Assembly: GCA_016285265.1 (NCBI GenBank) | Contig: JAEEQL010000007.1 | Span: 1 to 44,304, forward strand | From: Lachnospiraceae bacterium | GTDB lineage: Bacteria; Bacillota; Clostridia; Lachnospirales; Lachnospiraceae | DNA: 44,304 nucleotides | Direction of reading: 5' to 3' | Shown here: piece after piece, positions 7,714 to 15,125 of the stretch | How positions within the stretch are numbered: position 1 is the stretch's first letter | Layout: each line of letters starts with the position of its first letter | Translations under genes and position numbers: made by a program | The notes under the pieces: model-generated | What the model was told of the DNA's origin: nothing | Databases searched by the model: none | The model's input: the letters and a program-made list of their open reading frames with translations, nothing else

Positions 7714-8658
7714 ATGAGTCTTCCCAGAGTATCATCAAACCCGCATATAAGAAGCGGCGCCACAACGCAGCTGCTCATGTTCACCGTCATACTGGCACTT
7801 ATGCCGGCATTCGGATACGGCGTATATAATTTCGGTATCAGAGCGCTTTTTGTCAGCTTGGTCTGCGTGGCTTCGGCTGTTCTTTCGGAGCTTGTCTTTG
7901 CGCTGATCACCAAAAAGAAGATAAGAGTAGGAGACCTCAGTGCGGTTGTTACCGGACTTCTTCTCGCGATGAATCTTCCCGTATCGATTCCGTTCTGGCA
8001 GGCTGCTCTCGGAAGTGCCTTTGCGATAATCGTTGTAAAGGAACTGTTCGGCGGACTCGGCAAGAACTTCATGAACCCCGCACTTGCCGGAAGATGCTTT
8101 CTCATCATTTCATTCCCTGTTGCAATGACGAACTTTACAACCGATACCTATACGGGTGCAACTCCTCTTGCGCTTCTTAAGAGCGGAGAGAGCATTGATA
8201 TCAGAGCGATGGTATTCGGAAACATTCCCGGAACCATCGGTGAGACTAGCATGGTCATGATACTCATCGGTGCTTGCATTCTCCTTCTGTTCGGAGTGAT
8301 AGATCTCTGGATCCCCGGAAGCTACATTCTCTCATTTGTCATATTCCTGATCATATTCGGCGGACACGGATTCGATCCCGCTTTTATTTCCGCGCACCTT
8401 GCCGGCGGCGGACTTATGCTCGGAGCATTCTTTATGGCTACCGATTATGTGACCAGGCCCGTATCGAAAAAGGGTCAGGCGGTATTCGGAATCTTCCTCG
8501 GTATCATGACAGGAATCTTCAGGATCTTCGGACCCTCTGCGGAAGGCGTTTCATATGCGATAATCCTCGGAAACTGCTTAGTTCCGCTTATCGATAAATT
8601 CACTGTTCCCGTACCGTTCGGTCTTACGGCCTCCGAGTTTAAGAAAGGAGGCAGGTGA
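7714..8658 (+). CDS. rnfD: Rnf electron transport complex subunit D
   Basis: RnfD is a polytopic membrane subunit that carries a covalently bound FMN. This 314-residue protein has about nine or ten hydrophobic segments. The flavinylation motif TGAT lies at residues 147-150 (DTYTGATPLAL), T150 being the expected FMN-phosphothreonine. Conserved NFMNPALAGR and ATDYVTRP segments are also present. It overlaps rnfG (TGATG), indicating translational coupling within the operon. Confidence 0.96.
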   Translation: MSLPRVSSNPHIRSGATTQLLMFTVILALMPAFGYGVYNFGIRALFVSLVCVASAVLSELVFALITKKKIRVGDLSAVVTGLLLAMNLPVSIPFWQAALGSAFAIIVVKELFGGLGKNFMNPALAGRCFLIISFPVAMTNFTTDTYTGATPLALLKSGESIDIRAMVFGNIPGTIGETSMVMILIGACILLLFGVIDLWIPGSYILSFVIFLIIFGGHGFDPAFISAHLAGGGLMLGAFFMATDYVTRPVSKKGQAVFGIFLGIMTGIFRIFGPSAEGVSYAIILGNCLVPLIDKFTVPVPFGLTASEFKKGGR

Positions 8659-9293
8659 TGAATAAAGATATTAATTCCGCACTCAAAGATGCACTCGTTC
8701 TTGTTGTGATAACTCTTGTATCCGGCCTTCTTCTCGGTCTCGTCAATATGCTCACTGAAGAACCCATAAGGCTTCAGAAGGAACAGGCCGTAATCGAAAG
8801 CTGCAATGCAGTATTTCCCTCAGAGCAGGGGTTTGCAGAGGCTGCCACATTCGAGCTGACCGGTTATGTTCCGTCGGAATCACTTATTGCCGAACTTTCG
8901 AAAGACGGCATTACTGTCGGCAATGTATATAAGGCTATCGGTACTGACGGATCCGTGACAGGGTATGCCATAGAGGTTACATCTGCGGAAGGATACGGCG
9001 GAGATATCAGACTTATGTGCGGAATTACCTCCGACGGAATACTCAGGGGTGTTTCGATACTCGAGATATCCGAGACTGCGGGTCTCGGTATGAGAGCCGG
9101 TGATGTTCTCGTTCCCCAGATCCATAACCTTGATGTCGATCATATAGTATTTACTAAAACGGGAAAGACCTCATCAAATGAGATTGATGCCATCAGCGGT
9201 GCGACCATAACCACCACGGCATTCGTCAACTGTGTGAACGGAGCGCTTGATGTTTCGGAAGAACTCTTTCCCATGGAAGGAGGCGCAGCATGA
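8658..9293 (+). CDS. rnfG: Rnf electron transport complex subunit G
   Basis: RnfG is anchored by one N-terminal helix (about residues 9-31, ALVLVVITLVSGLLLG) with an extracytoplasmic FMN-binding domain. The flavinylation site is SGATITT near residue 178, with ETAGLGMRA upstream, both typical. ATG 8658 was chosen over the GTG at 8655 because AAAGGAGG (8644-8651) then has a proper spacing; the protein is 211 residues. The flavin is attached by ApbE, which is not encoded in this window. The 3' end overlaps rnfE (ATGA). Confidence 0.95.
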   Translation: MNKDINSALKDALVLVVITLVSGLLLGLVNMLTEEPIRLQKEQAVIESCNAVFPSEQGFAEAATFELTGYVPSESLIAELSKDGITVGNVYKAIGTDGSVTGYAIEVTSAEGYGGDIRLMCGITSDGILRGVSILEISETAGLGMRAGDVLVPQIHNLDVDHIVFTKTGKTSSNEIDAISGATITTTAFVNCVNGALDVSEELFPMEGGAA

Positions 9294-10291
9294 ATAAATC
9301 TTTGGAGCGCCTTTATAACGGAATAATAAAAGAAAACCCAACTTTCGTTCTCACGCTCGGAATGTGCCCCACGCTTGCGGTCACAACCTCTGCAATAAAC
9401 GGACTCGGAATGGGACTTACAACCGCAGCGGTACTTGCGCTGAGTAACCTTTTCATCTCGGCACTCAGGAAAGTCATCCCCGACAAGGTAAGGATACCTG
9501 CATTCATAGTCATTGTTGCATCCTTCGTTACCATGGTGCAGCTGCTTCTGGAGGCATTTATCCCTTCGCTTAATGCCGCACTCGGAATTTATATTCCTCT
9601 CATCGTTGTCAACTGCATAATCCTCGGACGTGCGGAAAGCTATGCATACCACAATCCCGTTATCCCTTCGTTCTTTGACGGAGTCGGAATGGGACTGGGA
9701 TTCACCGTGGCTCTTACCCTTCTCGGAATCTTCAGGGAGTTCATAGGCTCCGGAACCTTCTTCGGAATGAGGGTATTTCCCGAAGAATACAGTGTGACGA
9801 TATTTGTTCTCGCACCCGGAGCGTTCTTTGTACTCGCCGTTCTCGTTGCCATACAGAATTTCATCAAGGACAAGATGGAAGCGAAGGGCAAGGACGTATC
9901 CAAGATTGGATCAGGCTGTGCTTCGGGATGTGCGGGCTGTGCACAGGCATCCGCCTGCGGAAAGCCTAAGGCTAAGGCATACAGGAAGGTACAGGAAAGA
10001 AAAGCCGAAGAAGAGGCTGAAGAAGCGGAAGAGTATGATGAGGAAGACGATGAGATCGACGAGATCCTCGAAGATACCAAACCTTTGGTAAAAGAAAACA
10101 AAGCGGACGTAAACAAGGCGGACGCAGATAATGCGGACGAAAAGGAAGCACAGGAAGAATCCGCCGAAAACGCCGATGAATCCGGGGAAGCTTCGGAAGC
10201 TGAAGAAGCAGAAGAATCCGAAGACAAAAAAGAACCGGACAAGCCTTCGGGTAAGAACGGTAAAAAGAAAAACAGGAAGAGGAGGAAATAA
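9290..10291 (+). CDS. rnfE: Rnf electron transport complex subunit E with a long Cys-bearing acidic C-terminal extension
   Basis: Residues 1 to about 198 form the normal six-helix RnfE/RsxE membrane subunit, with NPTFVLTLGMCPTLAVT and YIPLIVVNCIILGRAE carrying the cysteines conserved in RnfA/RnfE that bind the intramembrane iron-sulfur centre. The protein then continues to residue 333, about 100-130 residues longer than most family members. The extension begins with four cysteines, C210, C214, C217 and C223 (CX3CX2CX5C), and goes on as a low-complexity Glu/Asp/Ala/Lys-rich tail ending in a basic stretch (GKKKNRKRRK). The frame stays open and the next gene follows after 2 bases, so the tail is genuinely coded. 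Its function is unknown. Confidence 0.94.
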   Translation: MNKSLERLYNGIIKENPTFVLTLGMCPTLAVTTSAINGLGMGLTTAAVLALSNLFISALRKVIPDKVRIPAFIVIVASFVTMVQLLLEAFIPSLNAALGIYIPLIVVNCIILGRAESYAYHNPVIPSFFDGVGMGLGFTVALTLLGIFREFIGSGTFFGMRVFPEEYSVTIFVLAPGAFFVLAVLVAIQNFIKDKMEAKGKDVSKIGSGCASGCAGCAQASACGKPKAKAYRKVQERKAEEEAEEAEEYDEEDDEIDEILEDTKPLVKENKADVNKADADNADEKEAQEESAENADESGEASEAEEAEESEDKKEPDKPSGKNGKKKNRKRRK

Positions 10292-10293
10292 AA

Positions 10294-10878
10294 ATGAACG
10301 GTATAAAAGATATGCTCCTCCTTCTTGTCGGATCATCCCTGGTCTCCAATGTAGTACTCAGTCAGTTCCTGGGGCTGTGTCCTTTCCTCGGTGTATCCAA
10401 AAAGATCAAGACCGCCGCAGGAATGGGCGGTGCCGTAATATTCGTAATTACGCTTGCAAGCTTTGTTGCGGGTGCATTATACAAGCTGATCCTTGTGCCG
10501 CTTAATCTTACATATCTTCAGACCATAGTTTTTATCCTGGTCATCGCAGCACTTGTTCAGTTTGTCGAGATGTTCCTTAAGAAAATGATCCCTTCACTGT
10601 ATCAGGCACTGGGTGTTTACCTTCCTCTGATCACCACCAACTGTGCGGTTCTCGGTGTGGCCGTAAGTAATGTACAGAAGAATTACGGCGTGCTGGAGGG
10701 TGTCATAAACGGCATCGGAACCGCAGTCGGATTTGCTGTTGCGATCATCATCCTTGCCGGTATCAGGGAAAGAATGGAATACAACGAAGTACCGAAGCCT
10801 TTCAGGGGAATGCCTATAGTTCTTCTTACCGCAGGACTTATGGCTATCGCATTCTGGGGATTTTCGGGACTTCTGTAA
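10294..10878 (+). CDS. rnfA: Rnf electron transport complex subunit A
   Basis: The 194-residue, six-helix membrane protein is paralogous to RnfE with opposite topology. It carries the conserved cysteine segments VLSQFLGLCPFLGVS and YLPLITTNCAVLG, which with RnfE hold an iron-sulfur centre in the membrane. The start has AGAGGAGG a few bases upstream, located inside the last codons of rnfE. The length is standard, and there is no tail like that on RnfE. Confidence 0.96.
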   Translation: MNGIKDMLLLLVGSSLVSNVVLSQFLGLCPFLGVSKKIKTAAGMGGAVIFVITLASFVAGALYKLILVPLNLTYLQTIVFILVIAALVQFVEMFLKKMIPSLYQALGVYLPLITTNCAVLGVAVSNVQKNYGVLEGVINGIGTAVGFAVAIIILAGIRERMEYNEVPKPFRGMPIVLLTAGLMAIAFWGFSGLL

Positions 10879-10890
10879 AGGGGAATTGTT

Positions 10891-11676
10891 ATGATGACAG
10901 TTGTTGCTGCCGCGCTCTGCGTCGCATGTGTGGGAATATTCGTCGGAATCTTTCTCGGCGCAGCCGGAATTATCTTTAAAGTAAATACGGATGAAAGAGA
11001 AGAGAAGGTCCTTGCCGCACTTCCCGGCAATAACTGCGGAGGATGCGGATATCCCGGATGTTCGGGACTCGCCGCTGCCATCGTTAAGGGTGAAGCTCCC
11101 GTTAATGCATGCCCGGTCGGCGGAAATGATGTGGGCGTAAAGGTAGCCGCGATAATGGGTCAGGAAGCATCCGAGAGCGTTAAAAAGGTAGCGTTCGTTG
11201 CCTGCGCGGGGGACTGCGATAAGGCAAGTACCAATTATGATTATTACGGATCCGGCGATTGCAGGATGATGAGTTTCTCTCCCGCAGGCGGAGCCAAGGC
11301 CTGCAGACAGGGGTGTCTGGGAGGAGGAACCTGCGTTAAGGTATGTCCTTTCGATGCGATACATATCGTAAACGGCATCGCCGTGGTTGATAAGGATAAG
11401 TGCAAGGCATGCGGAAAGTGCATCGAGATCTGCCCGAGAAAACTTATCAGTCTTGTACCTTATGATGCAAAATATAAAGTCGCATGTTCGTCCAATGACA
11501 AAGGACCCGATGTGATGAAAGTATGCAGTGCCGGCTGTATCGGATGCGGACTCTGCGCAAGGAATTGTCCCGCGGGTGCGGTCACTGTAACGGATTTCCT
11601 TGCGAGGATCGATCAGGAAAAATGTGTCGGCTGCGGTGCCTGCGCTGAAAAGTGTCCCAAAAAGGTTATCGTATGA
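10891..11676 (+). CDS. rnfB: Rnf electron transport complex subunit B (ferredoxin-type)
   Basis: RnfB accepts electrons from reduced ferredoxin. The 261-residue protein has an N-terminal membrane anchor (about residues 3-30), the four-cysteine RnfB cluster domain (CGGCGYPGC with a further Cys at residue 75) and several ferredoxin motifs: CLGGGTCVKVCP, CKACGKCIEICP, CIGCGLCARNCP and CVGCGACAEKCP. Together these would bind about five [4Fe-4S] clusters. The stop overlaps the next start (ATGA), tying the GH25-like gene to this operon. Confidence 0.96.
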   Translation: MMTVVAAALCVACVGIFVGIFLGAAGIIFKVNTDEREEKVLAALPGNNCGGCGYPGCSGLAAAIVKGEAPVNACPVGGNDVGVKVAAIMGQEASESVKKVAFVACAGDCDKASTNYDYYGSGDCRMMSFSPAGGAKACRQGCLGGGTCVKVCPFDAIHIVNGIAVVDKDKCKACGKCIEICPRKLISLVPYDAKYKVACSSNDKGPDVMKVCSAGCIGCGLCARNCPAGAVTVTDFLARIDQEKCVGCGACAEKCPKKVIV

Positions 11677-12788
11677 GAAATAAGATGAATCTTCCCGATG
11701 ACAATGAAAGGAACCTGTTTACGCCTCAGATGACTGCGGCTCTGGTTGTCACTGCTTTTGTGACTCTCCTTATCATTGTCATTGTTCTTTTGACGAACAG
11801 AAGTCCTCATCATAACACGGCAGAGCATGATACCGAACCTGTTCAGACATCAAGCCCCGTTATTAAGCCCGAGGAAACTCCCTCCGGTGATGTCATAGGC
11901 CCGGGTGATCTTGATTTCTGGGATATGTATCCCGAGGATGATGAGGATCCGGATGATGCGCAGCAGAGCGAACCGGATGAAGAAAAGCCCGTAGAGCCCG
12001 ATGAAGGAGATGAACCTCCCGAGGCTACGGACGGAAGACATACTCTTGTCATAAACAGGGACGGCAAGGAAGAGTGGATGCTCATTTCTCCCTATCTTCC
12101 CAAGAACGATATCGATCCTTCTTCACTTGTGCTTCAGTCGGATCTGATGTCATATTACATCGACGGAAAAGAGACATCCTATCTCGGAATAAGCGTTGAC
12201 AAGTATGACGATTATATAGATTTTGTAAAGCTTAAGGATTCGGGTATAGACTTTGTCATGCTCAGGGTCGGTGTCCGCGGATATGAAAGCGGAACCATTA
12301 CCTTCGACGATTACTATGCGGATAATATCTCGAGGGCAACACAGGCGGGACTTGAGGTCGGACTGTATTTCAGATCGCAGGCCATAACACCCGAGGAGGC
12401 AGCCGAGGAAGCTGTAGCACTGATCTCTGCGATTGGAGAATACAGCGTAAAGTATCCCCTTGCCATCGATGCGGGCTTTGTGCTTAACGATACATCAAGG
12501 ATCGAGATGCTCTCCAAGGCCGAAAAGACGAATGTTTTAAGGGCCTTTGCTGATACCGTCAAGGCATCCGGCTATTCCTGTGCGCTTCATGCTGACAAGG
12601 AATTCCTTTTAAAGGAAATAGATCTTTCCAAGTTTTCTGATATAGACATATGGCTGGATAATCCGGGAGATCTTCCCGATTATCCGTATGCGATGACAAT
12701 GTGGGAATATACTGACAACGCCACGCTGGGCGGTGTAAACGGGCTTACCGATATCACGATCTCATTTATAGACTATACCCAGAAGTGA
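11673..12788 (+). CDS. Membrane-anchored GH25-like protein, probably catalytically inactive
   Basis: The 371-residue protein has a short cytoplasmic N-terminus, one membrane helix (about residues 20-41), an acidic Pro/Glu/Asp-rich linker (about 42-120) and a C-terminal glycoside hydrolase family 25 (Cellosyl-type muramidase) domain from about 172. The fold signature is clear (GISVDKYDDYIDF, GIDFVMLRVGVRGY, YFRSQA, MTMWEYTD). Two of the four active-site acids appear to be missing: the first (D in GIDVS) is S174, and the glutamate of the D-x-E motif is G268 (IDAGF), while D266 and D360 remain. It may bind peptidoglycan without cutting it. The ATG overlaps the rnfB stop; alternative ATG at 11685. 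Fold certain, loss of activity inferred. Confidence 0.82.
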   Translation: MRNKMNLPDDNERNLFTPQMTAALVVTAFVTLLIIVIVLLTNRSPHHNTAEHDTEPVQTSSPVIKPEETPSGDVIGPGDLDFWDMYPEDDEDPDDAQQSEPDEEKPVEPDEGDEPPEATDGRHTLVINRDGKEEWMLISPYLPKNDIDPSSLVLQSDLMSYYIDGKETSYLGISVDKYDDYIDFVKLKDSGIDFVMLRVGVRGYESGTITFDDYYADNISRATQAGLEVGLYFRSQAITPEEAAEEAVALISAIGEYSVKYPLAIDAGFVLNDTSRIEMLSKAEKTNVLRAFADTVKASGYSCALHADKEFLLKEIDLSKFSDIDIWLDNPGDLPDYPYAMTMWEYTDNATLGGVNGLTDITISFIDYTQK

Positions 12789-12823
12789 AACAGGTTAACG
12801 GCGGAACCGTTCCCCTGTTTCAC
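12785..12823. terminator. Hairpin between the convergent GH25-like and AP2-like genes
   Basis: GTGAAACAGG (12785-12794) pairs with CCTGTTTCAC (12814-12823), with an inner stem AACGG/CCGTT. It starts on the stop codon of the plus-strand gene and lies 5 bases from the stop of the minus-strand gene. A long T-run is lacking on either strand, so it is at best a weak bidirectional terminator. Confidence 0.5.
12801..12821. repeat. Copy 1 of a short dispersed repeat (GCGGAACCGTTCCC...CTGTTTC)
   Basis: The sequence GCGGAACCGTTCCC followed by CCTGTTTC recurs, with one C fewer, at 31427-31446 after the EF-G-like gene. Both copies lie immediately 3' of a gene. GGAACCGTcCC-like motifs of this type are widespread in Firmicute intergenic regions; that family link is from memory. 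Confidence 0.5.
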
Positions 12824-12828
12824 TTGTT

Positions 12829-13605
12829 TCATTTGATGTTTGGATTTATCTCGAGGGAGTTATAGATCTCGGCATAGACCTTTCCCGAAACTTCATCGAT
12901 GAAATTTTCGGGATATTGTTTTGAAGAAGATCTTTTGATGATGTCGACGGCTTTATTATAGGCTATGGCTGCTTCGAGAGCCGAATCGTAGGTGCCTATC
13001 TTCGTATAGCCGGAGGTGTGGATGCGCGCGGTGTAGCCTTTTCCATCTTTTGCGGGAATGACGCCATGATATGTGTTGAGTATCTCGAGATTGGATCTTC
13101 TGAAATCCAGATTGTCCCCGTTTATGAACCTGCAGTCGCGTTCTTCGATGGAATAAGCCTTGAGACCGAAGCGTGCGCCTATCGAAAGCTGCGAGCCGTA
13201 ATCGGCCACGAAGAAATGCCTTCCCCTTTTAGAGATCTTGTGTGATGAGAAATAGAAGAGATCTTCTATATCGAAGGTAAAGACTATATCCTTGGTCAGA
13301 TGATAATTGAAATAACCCTTTTTCAGGTATATGGGTGTTCCGAAATAGATGCCGTTATCCCTGAGATTGATCAGGATCACGGCTTTTTCGTATTTAAGGG
13401 CCTTAAAATCTTGAAAATCGTTTAATGAAATGCTAACATCTTCAAGTACTTTCAAAGCAGTCACATAAGCCTTGTGGGCTTTATCCTCAGATGGATATGA
13501 ACCGAGGGAGATGTGGCGGCCGTTTTTGGTAACAGAGGCACGGTATAAAGTTTTTCCCGACGGAGTCACATATATATAGACTCCCTTTGAAGAATTACCG
13601 TTCAT
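12829..13605 (-). CDS. AP2-like / degenerate HNH domain protein, putative DNA-binding
   Basis: The 258-residue protein has an N-terminal AP2-like strand-helix segment (about 8-52, YRASVTKNGRHISLGSY...AHKAYVTAL), a middle part I do not recognise (about 60-150), an HNH-like core at 157-177 (FINGDNLDFRRSNLEILN), and a second AP2-like segment (about 180-222, YTARIHTSGYTKIGTYDSALEAAIAY). HNH homing endonucleases coupled to AP2 normally show HHINGDxxDNRxSNL; here the two histidines are R159 and F160 and the Asn of DNR is F168. Nuclease activity is therefore probably lost, leaving a DNA-binding protein, perhaps a regulator. No Shine-Dalgarno precedes the ATG and a TACAAT lies 6 bases upstream, so the mRNA may be leaderless. 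It is divergent from thrC. Confidence 0.7.
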   Translation of the reverse strand: MNGNSSKGVYIYVTPSGKTLYRASVTKNGRHISLGSYPSEDKAHKAYVTALKVLEDVSISLNDFQDFKALKYEKAVILINLRDNGIYFGTPIYLKKGYFNYHLTKDIVFTFDIEDLFYFSSHKISKRGRHFFVADYGSQLSIGARFGLKAYSIEERDCRFINGDNLDFRRSNLEILNTYHGVIPAKDGKGYTARIHTSGYTKIGTYDSALEAAIAYNKAVDIIKRSSSKQYPENFIDEVSGKVYAEIYNSLEINPNIK

Positions 13606-13617
13606 GGAAATATTGTA
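13587..13617. promoter_or_regulatory. Putative bidirectional promoter between the AP2-like gene and thrC
   Basis: The 32-base gap plus the start of the AP2-like gene contains TATTGTA at 13611-13617. On the plus strand TATTGT is a -10 with TTGAAG 18 bases upstream (13587-13592) for thrC. On the minus strand the same bases read TACAAT, a -10 for the AP2-like gene. The minus-strand -35 is poor. Confidence 0.35.
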
Positions 13618-13637
13618 ACACAGGAAGGATCAGATTT

Positions 13638-15125
13638 ATGAAAGAAGTTACATACTCGAGCACAAGAGGTGAAGGCGTCAAGTACACCGCATCGATGGCT
13701 GTTTTAAAGGGCCTCGCATCGGACGGAGGACTTTTTGTTCCCGACCATATCCCTTCACTTGATAAAACTCTTGCAGAACTTTCGGAGATGGATTATCAGA
13801 ATCTCGCATACGAGGTTATGAAGCTCTTCCTTACCGATTATACCGAGGAAGAACTCAGGGGATGCATTGCCAACGCATATGATTCCAAGTTCGACACTCC
13901 CGAGATCGCACCTCTTTCCGAAAGCTGCGGTTCATATTATCTCGAGCTCTGGCACGGTGCCACGATCGCGTTCAAGGATATGGCGCTCAGCCTTCTTCCT
14001 CATCTTATGACCACCGCCGCTAAGAAGAACGGTCTGAAAAAGGAGATCGTCATCCTTACCGCGACCAGCGGAGATACCGGAAAGGCAGCACTTGCAGGCT
14101 TTGCCGATGTTCCCGGAACAAGGATCGTTGTCTTTTATCCCAAGAGCGGCGTTTCACCCATCCAGGAAAAGCAGATGGTAACACAGCGCGGAGACAACAC
14201 TCTCGTTGTTGGTATTCACGGTAACTTTGACGATGCCCAGACAGGCGTTAAGAAGATCTTCGGAGATAACGAATTTGCGAGGGAACTTGATGAGAAGGGA
14301 TTCGTATTCTCATCCGCAAACTCCATCAACATAGGCCGCCTTGTTCCCCAGGTCTGCTACTATGTTTATGCATATACCAGACTTCTTAAAGAGGGCAGGA
14401 TCAAGGACGGTGAACTTATCAATGTATGTGTTCCCACCGGTAACTTCGGTAACATCCTTGCCGCATTCTATGCAAAGCTCATGGGTCTTCCCGTAGGAAA
14501 GCTCATCTGCGCTTCGAATACCAATAAAGTTCTGTTTGATTTCTTCGAATCCGGAACATATGACAGAAACAGGGAATTCCATGTGACCACTTCACCTTCC
14601 ATGGATATCCTTATTTCCAGTAACCTTGAAAGACTCATCTACTATATTGCAGGAAACAGTTCCGACAGATGTGCACAGCTTATGGGCGAGCTTTCCGGAA
14701 ACGGCAATTACTCGATCACCGCTGATGAAAAGAAGGGCCTTGCAGATTTCTACGGCGGATATGCGGATGAAGCACAGACCGCCGATCAGATAAAGAAGAT
14801 CTACGAAAAGAGCGGATATGTAATCGACACCCATACGGCGGTTGCTTCCTTCGTATGCGACGAGTACAAGGCGAAGACCGGAGATGAGACTCCCGTAGTC
14901 ATCGCATCGACCGCAAGCCCTTACAAGTTCACAAGATCCGTAATGAACGCTATAGATCCCGAGTATGACAAGAAGACCGATTTCGAACTCATCGACGATC
15001 TTTCGAAGCTTTCGAACACCGCAGTTCCTCAGGCTATAGAGGACATCAGGTCCGCACCTGTTCTTCATAAGACGGAATGTGATGTTAACGAGATGAAATC
15101 GGTTATCGCAGGATTCTTAAAATGA
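13638..15125 (+). CDS. thrC: Threonine synthase
   Basis: Threonine synthase converts O-phospho-L-homoserine to L-threonine with PLP. The 495-residue protein starts with the Thr_synth_N domain (YSSTRG...KGLASDGGLFVP) and has the PLP lysine K113 in HGATIAFKDMAL, the TATSGDTGKAAL phosphate-binding region, and VPTGNFGN later on. This is the longer type-I (E. coli/yeast-like) form. ATG 13638 has AGGAAGG at 13622-13628; an upstream TTG at 13587 lies in the promoter. It overlaps the aminopeptidase gene by 4 bases (ATGA). Confidence 0.95.
   Translation: MKEVTYSSTRGEGVKYTASMAVLKGLASDGGLFVPDHIPSLDKTLAELSEMDYQNLAYEVMKLFLTDYTEEELRGCIANAYDSKFDTPEIAPLSESCGSYYLELWHGATIAFKDMALSLLPHLMTTAAKKNGLKKEIVILTATSGDTGKAALAGFADVPGTRIVVFYPKSGVSPIQEKQMVTQRGDNTLVVGIHGNFDDAQTGVKKIFGDNEFARELDEKGFVFSSANSINIGRLVPQVCYYVYAYTRLLKEGRIKDGELINVCVPTGNFGNILAAFYAKLMGLPVGKLICASNTNKVLFDFFESGTYDRNREFHVTTSPSMDILISSNLERLIYYIAGNSSDRCAQLMGELSGNGNYSITADEKKGLADFYGGYADEAQTADQIKKIYEKSGYVIDTHTAVASFVCDEYKAKTGDETPVVIASTASPYKFTRSVMNAIDPEYDKKTDFELIDDLSKLSNTAVPQAIEDIRSAPVLHKTECDVNEMKSVIAGFLK

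Noticed and set aside
9640-10242. Ser/Ala-rich minus-strand open frame opposite rnfE
   Set aside because: It is the mirror of the Glu/Ala-rich RnfE tail; low-complexity antisense translation, no ribosome site or family.
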